40,121 nucleotides of DNA from Cytophagaceae bacterium (GTDB lineage Bacteria; Bacteroidota; Bacteroidia; Cytophagales; Cytophagaceae), in the NCBI GenBank assembly GCA_025454925.1, contig JALONM010000039.1, positions 1 through 40,121 on the forward strand, read 5' to 3'. Shown in pieces: positions 1 through 8,226 of the stretch. The stretch's first letter is position 1; every line of letters starts with the position of its first letter. The notes under the pieces were generated by a model. It was not told the DNA's origin, made no database searches, and worked only from the letters and a program-made list of their open reading frames with translations. The position numbers and the translations under genes are program-made.

Positions 1-1
1 G

Positions 2-683
2 GTACAACCTACCTGTGCGGTTCCAACAGGAACAATCACTCTAACTACAGTAGTAGGAGAAGAATATAGTATTGATGGTGGAGCGACCTGGCAGACGACC
101 GCCAGCTTTGCGGGTCTGGCAGCAGGTACTTACACGATAGATGCGCGATTAACAGCCGACAATAGCTGCGTGGTAACATCCGGAGCTACGGCTACGATCA
201 ACGCTGCACCGACAGCACCAACTACTCCGGTAGTTGCTTCGACAGTACAACCTACCTGCGCGGTTCCAACGGGAACCGTCACTATAACCGCAGTAGTCGG
301 AGAAGAATACAGCATCGACGGAGGAGCGACCTGGCAGACGACGGCCAGCTTTGCGGGTCTGGCAGCAAGTACTTACACGATAGATGCGCGATTAACAGCC
401 GACAATAGCTGCGTGGCAACACCCGACAGCACCGGCCACCCCAGTGATCGCCACAATTATACATCCGAGTTGTTTGGTCTCTACTGGAGACTTTACCCTA
501 ACCACAATAGTCGGGGAAGAATATAGCATCGACGGCGGAACAACCTGGCAGACGACTGGAGCTTACACACTGTTGACTCCTGGTACTTACACGGTGGAGG
601 CAAGATTAACGGCAGACAATACCTGTGTGGCTATACCTGCAGCTTCTGTAACCATCAATCCGGTTCCGACAAGCGGTCCAAGT
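2..683 (+). repeat. Tandem 243-bp (81-codon) coding repeats
   Basis: Unit 1 is 2-244 (243 bp). Unit 2 starts at 245 and is only 214 bp long, to 458. Unit 3 starts at 459 and is more diverged, fading near 680. Units 1 and 2 share most bases. Unit 2 lacks exactly 29 bp found in unit 1 just before the Pro/Thr linker, which causes the frame change in the host gene. The right boundary is approximate. Confidence 0.85.
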
Positions 684-2273
684 CTTTTGTTGACAGCGAA
701 CAATGCTTGTGGAACGAATTCGAATGGATCAATATCATTCCCCGCTTCTACAGGAATGGTTTATGGCTATTCAATAGGATCCACCTTTACAGGAACAGCA
801 GCAACACCTGCCACCAATGGAATCAATACGATCAATGCGTTGGATGCCAATACTTATACCGTTCGTCTTATTGATGCATTGAGTTGTATTACCGATGAAA
901 CCATTACGATAGGGTCTGATTTGATTCCTTCGGATTATACCGTAACAGGAAGCCGCACAGTTTGCGCAGGCACGCAAGTTGCCATTAACGTAAGCGGAAG
1001 CGAAGCGGGTGTGACTTATCAGTTATGGTTGAACGGCTTCCCTACCACTTACACAATCCCTGGTTCAACAGAAGATATCGATTTCTTGGTGACCCCTATT
1101 GTTGGAGCAAATGTGTACAGAGTGAGAGCTATTCCCAATAATCCAAGTTGTGAAATAGAGTTAAGTGGAGTGGCTATTGTAAATGTACAACCACGTCCAA
1201 CCGTGTTAACTCCTGCTGTAGATTGTTCTCCCGGTGCTGGTAATGCAACAGTAACCATTAATGCTACAATAAGCACAGGAACGCTTCAGTATTCTGTTGA
1301 TGGAGGAACTTTGTTCCAAACTTCCAGCATATTTACAGGTATGCCCAATGGGATCTATAAAATAGTAGTTAGAGAAATTACCACTTCATGTATTGATTCA
1401 TTACGCGATACTATTACGTGTAACGACCCTCCAATTGGTGTAGAGGATTTTGCATGTTCTAAAATAAATGGAACTATAGGGTTAAATGTTATTGCCAACG
1501 ATTACGATAATGAATCAGATCCGATTAACGCACAAGTTGTAGCTTCAGGAGCTACGATTAGAGGTGGTAGTTTTACCTTGGATGCAGCAGGTAATTTAGT
1601 ATATACGGCTCCGGCGCTTTACACCGGCATGGATACCTTGTATTATCAGGTATGTGATCAGCCCTTCAAATGCTCACAGGGAAGAGTGCTCATTAAAGTT
1701 TCCAACGATAGTGCTTATGCCAACCCGGATACGGCTTCTGTGAATAAAAATAAAGTGTTGGAATCGAATTACAGTGTATTGTTCAACGACTCGACTTCAG
1801 ATGGAGATATATTCACTCTTACACCAGTAAGCAATGGAGTGACACAAAAAGGTGGATCGTATACACTCAATGCAACGGGTAGATTTACGTATACTCCACC
1901 AGTAGATTTTGTAGGTACGGATGTATTTGAGTATATAATTTGTGATCGATGCGGAAGGTGTGATACCGCAGAAGTTCGAATTTCTGTTGAGGAAATATTT
2001 ATTCCAGAAGGATTCTCACCCAATGATGATGGTGTGCACGATCAGTTTGTTATCGAAGGGGGAGAGGGTTATAAAATTGATATCAAAGTGTTCAATCGTT
2101 GGGGAAGCTTGGTGTTTGAACAAGAGGATTATAAAGGACCGGATTGGTGGGATGGAAGTGCCAACCGAGGAATCGCCCTTGGAGAAAGACTTCCAGACGG
2201 TACATATTATTATGTAATTGATCTCAACGATGGCAAAAAACCACGCGTGCGTCATATAACCATCAAACGATAA
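2..2273 (+). CDS. Giant repeat adhesin with gliding-motility-type C-terminal domain (3' part, frameshifted)
   Basis: This is the 3' end of a large cell-surface protein; its start lies outside the window. The reading frame is open from base 2 but shifts at about 422-426: frame 2 runs into a stop at 526, and homologous sequence continues in frame 3 to the TAA at 2271-2273. In order it shows about three 81-residue Cys-containing repeats (each with GEEYSIDGG and TWQTT), Ig-like modules, two bacterial cadherin/Big_9-like modules (about 1450-1720 and 1750-2000, each with a GGS-T-L core and a Y-T-P/A strand), and a CHU_C/TIGR04131-type sorting domain starting near FSPNDDGVHDQF and ending in basic residues. 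Such domains direct export through the type IX system. The PorP/SprF gene 11 nt downstream is the usual partner. Substrate and ligand are unknown. The frameshift may be real or an assembly error. Confidence 0.85.
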
Positions 2274-2284
2274 TAGAAGCGGAT

Positions 2285-3211
2285 ATGAAAAAATTAGCGA
2301 TACTAGCCGTGTTGGTACTTTTCTTTCAAAACATACAATTGAAAGCACAGCAAGATATGGCCTTTTCTCAGTATATGTTTAATATGCTGATGGTAAATCC
2401 CGCTTACGCTGGCAGCAGGGATGTGATAAGTATGACTTCTTTATACAGGAAACAATGGGTAAACTTGCCAGGAACTCCCAGTATTTTGACTTTCTCAGCC
2501 GATGCCCCAATCGCTGCTGAAAAGATGGGTCTCGGTCTCCAGGTATTTAATGATAGGGTAGGACAATTTACTACAACAGGTATATTCACTTCTGGTGCGT
2601 ACCGTTTACGCTTGAAAAAAGGAACTATGGCCATGGGCTTGCAGGCTGGAATTTATCAGTTTCAGGCAGACTTATCGGGAGTGCAATTATCAAGAGATGC
2701 CACATACGACCAGGCATTTGCTGCCAATGTTCGTAAAACACTTCCAAATTTTGGTACCGGAATATATTATAATACAGATAAGTTTTACATCGGTGCCTCC
2801 TTGCCACACTTGGTAAATAATTCTCTCTTTAAGAAAACGGATACCATTGTTTCAAAAGCCCGTCTAAGCAGACACATTTTTTTAATCGGTGGATATGTAA
2901 TTCCGTTATCATTGGATGTTAAACTAAAAACATCAACCCTCATAAAGTTCGTTCAAGGAGCTCCACTACAAGTGGATTTGAATACGAATCTTTGGTTTTT
3001 TGATAAACTAGCATTAGGAACATCCTACAGAACTTCCGGAGCTTTAGTCGGAATGATCGAAATTCAAGCTACTCCTCAAATTAGAATCGGGTATGCCTAC
3101 GATGGAAATTTAGGAAAATCCAGAACTCATTTACGCGGCTCTCATGAGTTCATGCTTCGTTATGAATTCGGATATATCAAAACGAAAATGCTCAGTCCAC
3201 GTTACTTCTAA
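2285..3211 (+). CDS. PorP/SprF family type IX secretion outer-membrane protein
   Basis: This 308-residue protein has a signal peptide (MKKLAILAVLVLFFQN, cleaved near LKAQ) followed by the family hallmark QDMAFSQYMFNMLMVNPAYAG. The rest alternates like a beta barrel (short strands, Gly and aromatic residues) and ends in YEFGYIKTK. Length and features fit the PorP/SprF family (TIGR03519), outer-membrane proteins that work with individual type B (CHU_C) substrates. It begins 11 nt after the adhesin stop, so the two are surely co-transcribed. It probably helps present or anchor that adhesin. The family is certain; the pairing is inferred from position. Confidence 0.93.
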   Translation: MKKLAILAVLVLFFQNIQLKAQQDMAFSQYMFNMLMVNPAYAGSRDVISMTSLYRKQWVNLPGTPSILTFSADAPIAAEKMGLGLQVFNDRVGQFTTTGIFTSGAYRLRLKKGTMAMGLQAGIYQFQADLSGVQLSRDATYDQAFAANVRKTLPNFGTGIYYNTDKFYIGASLPHLVNNSLFKKTDTIVSKARLSRHIFLIGGYVIPLSLDVKLKTSTLIKFVQGAPLQVDLNTNLWFFDKLALGTSYRTSGALVGMIEIQATPQIRIGYAYDGNLGKSRTHLRGSHEFMLRYEFGYIKTKMLSPRYF

Positions 3212-3233
3212 TTCAAATCATACCATCCACTCC

Positions 3234-3265
3234 AAAAGGCATCTTTCAAAGATGTCTTTTTTATT
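3234..3265 (+). terminator. Rho-independent terminator after the PorP/SprF gene
   Basis: An 11-bp stem (one G-U pair) with a three-base loop, AAAGGCATCTT/UCA/AAGATGTCTTT, is followed by a T run. It starts 23 nt after the stop at 3211. Confidence 0.85.
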
Positions 3266-3362
3266 TTAACTGAACTACATTACAATCAGTTATGGCTGCG
3301 ATCACTTCTTTGATTTGATTATTACCGATAGTCGATTCGTTACATTGGTAAATAGGCACTCT

Positions 3363-3518
3363 GGGCGTGTCCCACGCGGCCTGTCGGCCTCTTCGGGCCG
3401 GGCTATTCGCGTGTACTCCTCGTTCTTGGCATGGCATGGCGCTCGCGGCGCCATGCCATGCCACTCCCTGTGGGGTACACGCTGCTATCCCTTACGCCTG
3501 CCGGCGCGGAGCGCCGGC
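3363..3518. repeat. GC-rich, highly folded intergenic element (REP/MITE-like or structured RNA)
   Basis: This GC-rich island sits in AT-rich intergenic DNA. Nested pairings are visible. Outer GGCGT 3364-3368 pairs with ACGCC 3494-3498. GGG 3400-3402 pairs with CCC 3489-3491. GCGTGTAC 3409-3416 pairs with GTACACGC 3475-3482, and a perfect 16-bp stem 3427-3442/3448-3463 has loop TCGCG. A further hairpin follows at 3500-3507/3511-3518 with loop GGA, and CGGCC/GGCCG pair at 3385-3389/3396-3400. From memory, the motif order GGGCGT, CGGGCTATTCGC, hairpin, GCTGCTATCCCT-ACGC recurs in Bacteroidota genomes. That is unverified. No convincing gene covers it. Confidence 0.7.
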
Positions 3519-3802
3519 ACCCATCTAGGTATACTTGATGAGTTCTTGTAATCTTAGTGAAATTTTTATCCTTGGAGGTTTAACAACCAAACTGAGAACT
3601 GGAGCCAATTAATTTATCCTGCTTTTCTCCATAGAAGCGAAGCGCAATATTGAGAAAGTTCCTGGATCGTAGATCCATGGCCGGTAATCCCGACTTAGAA
3701 AATCATGGGCTTAGAAACGAATTTCTTTTATTCGATTCCATCTGAAGCCTTGATTGTATTAGTCGTTTTTCAATAGAGGAATTTCTATTGAAAAATTAGG
3801 GT
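3519..3802. other. Intergenic DNA without a recognisable gene
   Basis: I see no gene here. It holds an 11-base word CCTTGGAGGTT at 3570-3580 that is also the core of the large palindrome at 39388-39444. It also holds an 11-bp inverted repeat TTTTTCAATAG/CTATTGAAAAA (3766-3776 and 3785-3795), close to the 3' end of the minus-strand gene. The orientation of its T and A tracts does not fit a canonical terminator. Confidence 0.5.
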
Positions 3803-5836
3803 TTAATGAACCACAAAAGACTGAGTAGTTTGATACATTTGTTTTCTGCTTTTTAGTTTTATAAAATATATCCCGTGTTCATATTGTTCACATGGAATTT
3901 CAACTTCATTCAATCCAGGTTGCAGCATAATTTCTTCTCGAAACATGGCTTGTCCCATCGCATTTAATATTTCCAGTTCAATACGTTCTTCAGAGTCCGC
4001 CGATAGTCGCAGAATAGCTCTTTCCGGGGCGGGGTTAGGGGATAAGGATAGGATAGAAAAGGACGGTTTGTTTTTTAAATGAATAGTATTCGAGTAATAA
4101 TATCTGCCGTCCAAATCAATTTGTGCCAGGCGATAGAAATAACTTTTTTTCAGAGGATTTGCATCCAGGTGTTGATAATGAATGGTTTGGTCGGAATGTT
4201 GGGCCGCTTTCATGGAATGGATGGTTGAAAAAAGAATTCCATCTTCCGATCGCTGTACCTGAAACGTTTCGCTGTTAATTTCGAAAGTGGTAGACCATCT
4301 CAGCATATTTCCTTCGTGTTGAATTTCACCCACCAGTCCCGATAAATCAACTGGTAAAGGCGTACAGTCCAGGCTGGCACCATTGGAAAGATTCCAGTTA
4401 AAATTAAAGGCAGTGGAAGAGATGCTGTAATTATTGATGTACAGAATGAATAATTCTCCCGCATTGGCATTCAATTCTTCTACCCATTTGTCTCCCGAGG
4501 CCGGTTCGCTGGCATCGGTAGCCCCATTACCCAGTCCAGTCAATCCAAATAATTCTGAGTATGAACACCGCACCGGGGTATGAAAGGTATTCGCAGGACA
4601 TTGCATGGAACTATACGGTCCCCAAATAGCAAAATCATAATCAACACTGGCGCCCGGATCTATCGTAAAACCGATAGTGCCGGAAGTATTTAATCGGAAG
4701 TAAAACCAATTGGCCTGATCCTCTCCTGTAACAGCGCAGGGGATCCATTCACTAAACAATTCATGAATTCCTTCTCCTGTGTTGTTGCCTGTAAAGGCAT
4801 TGTCCGAACAAATAAGTGTGGAATTATAACAATTCCGATTATCGGTAAATACTGGCGGTGTCGCTGCAGCGCCGCAAGAAATTTGTCCAATCCATCCTGC
4901 ATTGTTATCATTGTTCCAATCAGAAACAAATTTAAGCGTCAGGCAACCGCTAGGATTATTTGAAGTAGCGGTAATGGTGGCTGGAATAGAATTTCCATTG
5001 TAGCCTGCCAGCAACGAAGCATTGGTAGAGGTTCCATCGTAAATAAAAAGGAAATCCCTTCTTCCTTCTAAATTAAATGAGGAAAAACTGATGGATACAT
5101 AACTTCCGGGAGTAGATGGTTGAATGGTCAGCACAGAAGTTAAATTGTCGGAATAATTATTGGTTATGCCAGGATCATAAAAACTAGAATTGCAGGTACT
5201 CACCGTCGAACTTCCGGAAGAAGGCATTATAATAGTTGGGGAATAAGAGAGTAGCACATTATCAATTGCCGCAGGCGGTGCAGATCCGGTATTGTTATCG
5301 TTTTGCCAAGAAAATACAAGTCGTGCTGAACTGCCAGCCAAATTCGAATTAAGATAAAAGGATGTATTTGCCCACCCTGTTGATCCTGAATATTCGGTCG
5401 CACCAATTTGTCCTGATGTTAATGCTACTCCGGCTGCAGGAGTGGTAGTCGTAGGGATTAAAAACACTTTCAGATTATCGTAACCGGGTTCACCATTGCT
5501 GATCCAGTCGAAACTTAATTGAAAAATATGCTGCCCTGCCGGAAACGTAACATCACGCCAAAGGTGGGTTACTGAGGCAACATTCGTATTGTAGCTATGG
5601 GCAGTTGATCCCGTATTTAATCGAATGTAGGCTGAGTGGGTTGTGTTGCCACTGGCTAGCGTATTGCACGTCCAACGGTTTGTAGTGGGCAGGGCAGAGC
5701 TCCAACCATTAGCGGCTAACGAATTGGTTCCTGAAAACTCAAAATCACCTCCGTTTGCAGTTCCAATTAGAAATGTTTGAGCACTTGCTTGCAGATTCAT
5801 GACCACAAGCGAAACAACAAGAAATAACTTTCTCAT
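3803..5836 (-). CDS. Secreted CUB-like protein with type A T9SS sorting tail
   Basis: I chose the ATG at 5836 (677 residues) because it gives a clean signal peptide (MRKLFLVVSLVVMNLQASAQ). In-frame starts at 5848 and 5893 exist but put extra residues before it. The N-terminal third is a beta-sandwich-like region. A CUB-like domain follows (from about YDPGITNNYSDN to GWIGQISC, with FLFIYDG), then a region with DYDFAIWGPY typical of Bacteroidota exoproteins. After LPVDL comes a fibronectin-like segment (SETFQVQRSEDG, YYYSNTI) and a final Por-secretion tail (LSPNPAPERAIL, LNAMGQAMF, GIYFIKLKS). It is predicted to be exported by the type IX system and surface-bound or released. No catalytic motif is visible. 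It stands alone between intergenic regions. Confidence 0.85.
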   Translation of the reverse strand: MRKLFLVVSLVVMNLQASAQTFLIGTANGGDFEFSGTNSLAANGWSSALPTTNRWTCNTLASGNTTHSAYIRLNTGSTAHSYNTNVASVTHLWRDVTFPAGQHIFQLSFDWISNGEPGYDNLKVFLIPTTTTPAAGVALTSGQIGATEYSGSTGWANTSFYLNSNLAGSSARLVFSWQNDNNTGSAPPAAIDNVLLSYSPTIIMPSSGSSTVSTCNSSFYDPGITNNYSDNLTSVLTIQPSTPGSYVSISFSSFNLEGRRDFLFIYDGTSTNASLLAGYNGNSIPATITATSNNPSGCLTLKFVSDWNNDNNAGWIGQISCGAAATPPVFTDNRNCYNSTLICSDNAFTGNNTGEGIHELFSEWIPCAVTGEDQANWFYFRLNTSGTIGFTIDPGASVDYDFAIWGPYSSMQCPANTFHTPVRCSYSELFGLTGLGNGATDASEPASGDKWVEELNANAGELFILYINNYSISSTAFNFNWNLSNGASLDCTPLPVDLSGLVGEIQHEGNMLRWSTTFEINSETFQVQRSEDGILFSTIHSMKAAQHSDQTIHYQHLDANPLKKSYFYRLAQIDLDGRYYYSNTIHLKNKPSFSILSLSPNPAPERAILRLSADSEERIELEILNAMGQAMFREEIMLQPGLNEVEIPCEQYEHGIYFIKLKSRKQMYQTTQSFVVH

Positions 5837-6155
5837 AAGCAATTCCATTGAGTTAGAAATGTTTAGTTGACTTCGTTTGGGGAGATAATACAATAGTGAA
5901 GGCTTTACATCATGCGTAAATGCCTATAGCCTAATTCTACTAATCAATAAGGTTTTAGCGGTAATCGTAATCTTGCTGTAATCAGAGATGAATATACTGA
6001 ATTGTAATTAAAACAATAAATTATTTAAATAAAATAATTTATAACCTAAAAAAGTCGTACGAGCACTACATTTTTGACGTAGTTAACGAAATAAAAATTA
6101 GTATTTAAATTTACTTATTTATTGTTAAAGTACAGTTTTGATGCTTTGCAATGGC
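5837..6155. other. AT-rich intergenic region
   Basis: This 319-bp stretch is very AT-rich and has no gene. It carries an 11-bp inverted repeat, ATAAATTATTT (6016-6026) and AAATAATTTAT (6032-6042), with a five-base loop. The promoter of the downstream minus-strand secreted protein should be here, but I could not find a clear TAnnTTTG element on the minus strand. Confidence 0.5.
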
Positions 6156-7463
6156 CTAGTTATTCTTTTTATATGGATTTTCAGTAACTAATTTTATTAC
6201 CAGGGCGGTTTGCTTTGAGGCTTTGGTAACCGTAATCACATAATCGTCCGTAGTGGCTGCGTCGGTTGTGTCTGGAATTTTACCAAACAACATGTTTATG
6301 TAGCCTGCTACTGTTTCATATTCGTCTGCTTCTGGCAGAGGATGTGGCAGGTATTCGTTTACATCGGTGATGGATGATAAGGCGTTCACTAAAAATTCAC
6401 GATCGCTCAAAGCCTCCACGATAGGCGCCTCATCATCGTGTTCGTCTTGAATTTCTCCGATTAGCTCTTCCATAATATCCTCTATCGTTACGATACCACT
6501 AACACTACCATATTCATTCGTAACAATAGCCATATGCAGTCTTCTTCGTTGAAGCTCGCGCAATAGATCATGAACTTTTTTAGTCTCAGGAACAAAGAAA
6601 ACAGGTCGTATGGCACCTTTAAGGTCAACCTTTTCTTTTTTGTGGATCATCCTTAGTAAATCTTTGGTGTACAGGATGCCTTCTATATTGTCAATATCTT
6701 CCCGGTAAACAGGCAGGCGGGAATAACCCTCATCAATAACAATATTTATAATTTCATCGACGGACTTCTCTAAATCAAGGGCATGAATCTTTGGTCGCGG
6801 AAGCATCACTTGGCGGGCAATCAATTGATCAAAACCGAATGCGTTTTTAATAATTTCATGTTCGCCTTCTTCGATTACTCCGGTTTCTTTACCCTGATCA
6901 ATCAAAAGTTCCAGTTCTTCGGCAGAATGCTGTTCATGGCCATGGCTGCTGTAAAGGCCGAGAGCCTTTAAGATCAGATTACTAAAGTAATTCAGAATCC
7001 AAATGGCTGGTTTGCAAATAAAATAGAAAATCTTTACAGGGTAAGAAACAAACAAGGTTGTGGTTTCCGAACGTTGAATAGCTAACATTTTAGGCGCCTG
7101 CTCTCCGAAAACGATATGAAGGAACGTAAGGGTAGAAAATGCTAGAGCAACCGCCGTATATTCCACTACTTTATCGTGCACATTCAGCCCCATTAATTCA
7201 AATAACTTATGCATCAGTGCTTCAATCATAGGTTCGCCTATCCAACCCAGGGCAAGAGAGGCCAAGGTGATACCCAACTGGCAGGCAGAAAGGTACGCAT
7301 CCAGGTTTTTAAGTATTTTTAGAGAGAGTATGGCTCTGGAATCACCATTAGCGGCCATAATTTCTAATTGTGAGCTGCGAATCTTTACCAACGCAAATTC
7401 TGCGGCCACAAAAAAACCATTTAAAAATACGAGGGCCAAAGTGACAATAATGTCGAGAATCAT
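6156..7463 (-). CDS. CNNM/CBS-domain membrane protein (hemolysin C/CorC-like)
   Basis: The protein has 435 residues. The N-terminal CNNM (DUF21) domain, about residues 1-195, has three to four membrane segments and the family signatures NGFFVAAEFALVK and GEQAPKMLAI. A CBS pair follows at about 205-340 (RQVMLPRPKIHALD, GYSRLPVYRED, GILYTKDLL, YGSVSGIVTIEDIMEELIGE). A C-terminal CorC/HlyC domain ends the protein (EFLVNALSSITDVNEYL, ETVAGYI). The family acts in Mg2+/Co2+ efflux or resistance. The old name hemolysin is misleading. A GldE-like role is possible in this phylum but nothing in the context supports it. It is a single gene reading away from nuo. Confidence 0.9.
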   Translation of the reverse strand: MILDIIVTLALVFLNGFFVAAEFALVKIRSSQLEIMAANGDSRAILSLKILKNLDAYLSACQLGITLASLALGWIGEPMIEALMHKLFELMGLNVHDKVVEYTAVALAFSTLTFLHIVFGEQAPKMLAIQRSETTTLFVSYPVKIFYFICKPAIWILNYFSNLILKALGLYSSHGHEQHSAEELELLIDQGKETGVIEEGEHEIIKNAFGFDQLIARQVMLPRPKIHALDLEKSVDEIINIVIDEGYSRLPVYREDIDNIEGILYTKDLLRMIHKKEKVDLKGAIRPVFFVPETKKVHDLLRELQRRRLHMAIVTNEYGSVSGIVTIEDIMEELIGEIQDEHDDEAPIVEALSDREFLVNALSSITDVNEYLPHPLPEADEYETVAGYINMLFGKIPDTTDAATTDDYVITVTKASKQTALVIKLVTENPYKKNN

Positions 7464-7507
7464 GAAGTGGTCAAATCAAGGTATGTTTCTTTGAAAAGAC
7501 ACTATCG

Positions 7508-7515
7508 CAAATATA
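7508..7515 (-). promoter_or_regulatory. Possible -7 element for the CNNM gene
   Basis: On the minus strand this reads TATATTTG, matching the Bacteroidota TAnnTTTG box, 44 nt before the ATG. No clear upstream TTG box is seen. Confidence 0.4.
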
Positions 7516-7606
7516 AAGTGAGAACTGAGAATAAAAAATCGTAAGTCTTTAACTTTTGTTATTATTAAATCAGTATATTGAAGGGGATAAAAAATTTATC
7601 CAAAAA

Positions 7607-7636
7607 TTTGTTTTAGTTATATTTTACCTAATTTTG
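7607..7636 (+). promoter_or_regulatory. Consensus Bacteroidota promoter of the nuo operon
   Basis: TTTG (7607-7610), an 18-bp spacer, then TAATTTTG (7629-7636) match the TTTG / TAnnTTTG pattern of the primary sigma factor in this phylum. Transcription should begin near 7641-7645, just before the 45-codon ORF at 7648 and about 140 nt before nuoA. The rest of the 7464-7781 interval upstream of this promoter holds no gene. Confidence 0.7.
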
Positions 7637-7647
7637 ACCCTCGTCGT

Positions 7648-7785
7648 ATGGCTGGAAAAGTGGTATTTGACATTTATTTCAAATGGGTGACTCAATGGTA
7701 TTCGATTACCATTTATAAAAATCCGTTCAGTATCAACTTTTCTAAGCAACGTTTGCGATACCGAACTGTAGATTCAAAACGATGA
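7648..7785 (+). CDS. Possible 45-residue leader ORF overlapping the nuoA start
   Basis: This ORF runs from ATG 7648 to TGA 7783-7785. The stop overlaps the nuoA start in an ATGA arrangement typical of translational coupling. The peptide starts MAGKVVFDIYFKWVTQWYSI, is rich in aromatic and basic residues, ends RLRYRTVDSKR, and lacks a clear membrane helix. It lies directly downstream of the predicted nuo promoter, so it would be the first translated frame of the transcript with a very short 5' leader. I recognise no family. It may be a regulatory leader peptide, a small accessory protein or a chance ORF. Confidence 0.4.
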   Translation: MAGKVVFDIYFKWVTQWYSITIYKNPFSINFSKQRLRYRTVDSKR

Positions 7786-8156
7786 ACGAAGTTTTTATTT
7801 CCTATTTGCCCATTGGAATCCAGTTTATGGTGGCACTTGGGTTTGTGCTACTTACCATTACCAGTAGCTGGATTTTAGGTCCGAAAGTTAAAACGGCAGA
7901 GAAGCTGGATACATTTGAATCAGGATTAGATGCTGTGGGCAATGCCCGTATGCAATTTTCCATAAAGTATTTTTTAGTAGCTACCTTATTTGTATTGTTC
8001 GATGTAGAAGTAATTTTCTTCTACCCCTGGGCGGTAAATTTCAAAACATTTATTCAGAGCGGATTCGAAGGTTTCGGTAAAATGTTGCTTTTTATGGCTC
8101 CGGTTCTGATAGGATTCTTTTATGTGATCAAAAAAGGTGCCCTGGATTGGGAATAA
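7782..8156 (+). CDS. nuoA: NADH-quinone oxidoreductase subunit A
   Basis: This 124-residue membrane subunit of complex I has three helices (about residues 10-32, 62-82 and 94-115). The conserved loop between helices 1 and 2 reads FESGLDAVGNARMQFSIKYF, and the second helix carries FVLFDVEVIFFYPW with the family Asp/Glu residues. It anchors the peripheral arm next to NuoH, J and K near the quinone site. It is the first standard gene of the cluster. The ATG at 7782 overlaps the stop of the small upstream ORF. Length is normal. Confidence 0.97.
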   Translation: MNEVFISYLPIGIQFMVALGFVLLTITSSWILGPKVKTAEKLDTFESGLDAVGNARMQFSIKYFLVATLFVLFDVEVIFFYPWAVNFKTFIQSGFEGFGKMLLFMAPVLIGFFYVIKKGALDWE

Positions 8157-8226
8157 TCTACGTAAAGTTAGGGTACATTGAACATTGATTTTTTTCAATT
8201 GTTTCAATCTGAAAAATGAGAATGGT

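Noticed and set aside
2016-2348. 110-codon minus-strand frame across the adhesin/PorP junction
   Set aside because: It overlaps two certain genes on the other strand, so it is most likely an antisense shadow.
3315-3551. 78-codon frame through the GC-rich folded element (and 67 codons on the other strand)
   Set aside because: It is created by the palindromes. The peptide is repetitive (Met-Pro-Cys-His) and has no sensible start or fold.
3766-3795. Terminator at the 11-bp inverted repeat near 3780
   Set aside because: The T tract precedes and the A tract follows the stem on the plus strand, and on the minus strand the stem is not followed by a T run.
6156-7463. Assignment as the gliding protein GldE
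   Set aside because: The fold is shared by all CNNM/CBS proteins and none of the usual gld neighbours are present.
8185-8226. TTG start for nuoB
   Set aside because: It adds 14 residues with no counterpart expected in the family. ATG 8227 gives the normal N-terminus.
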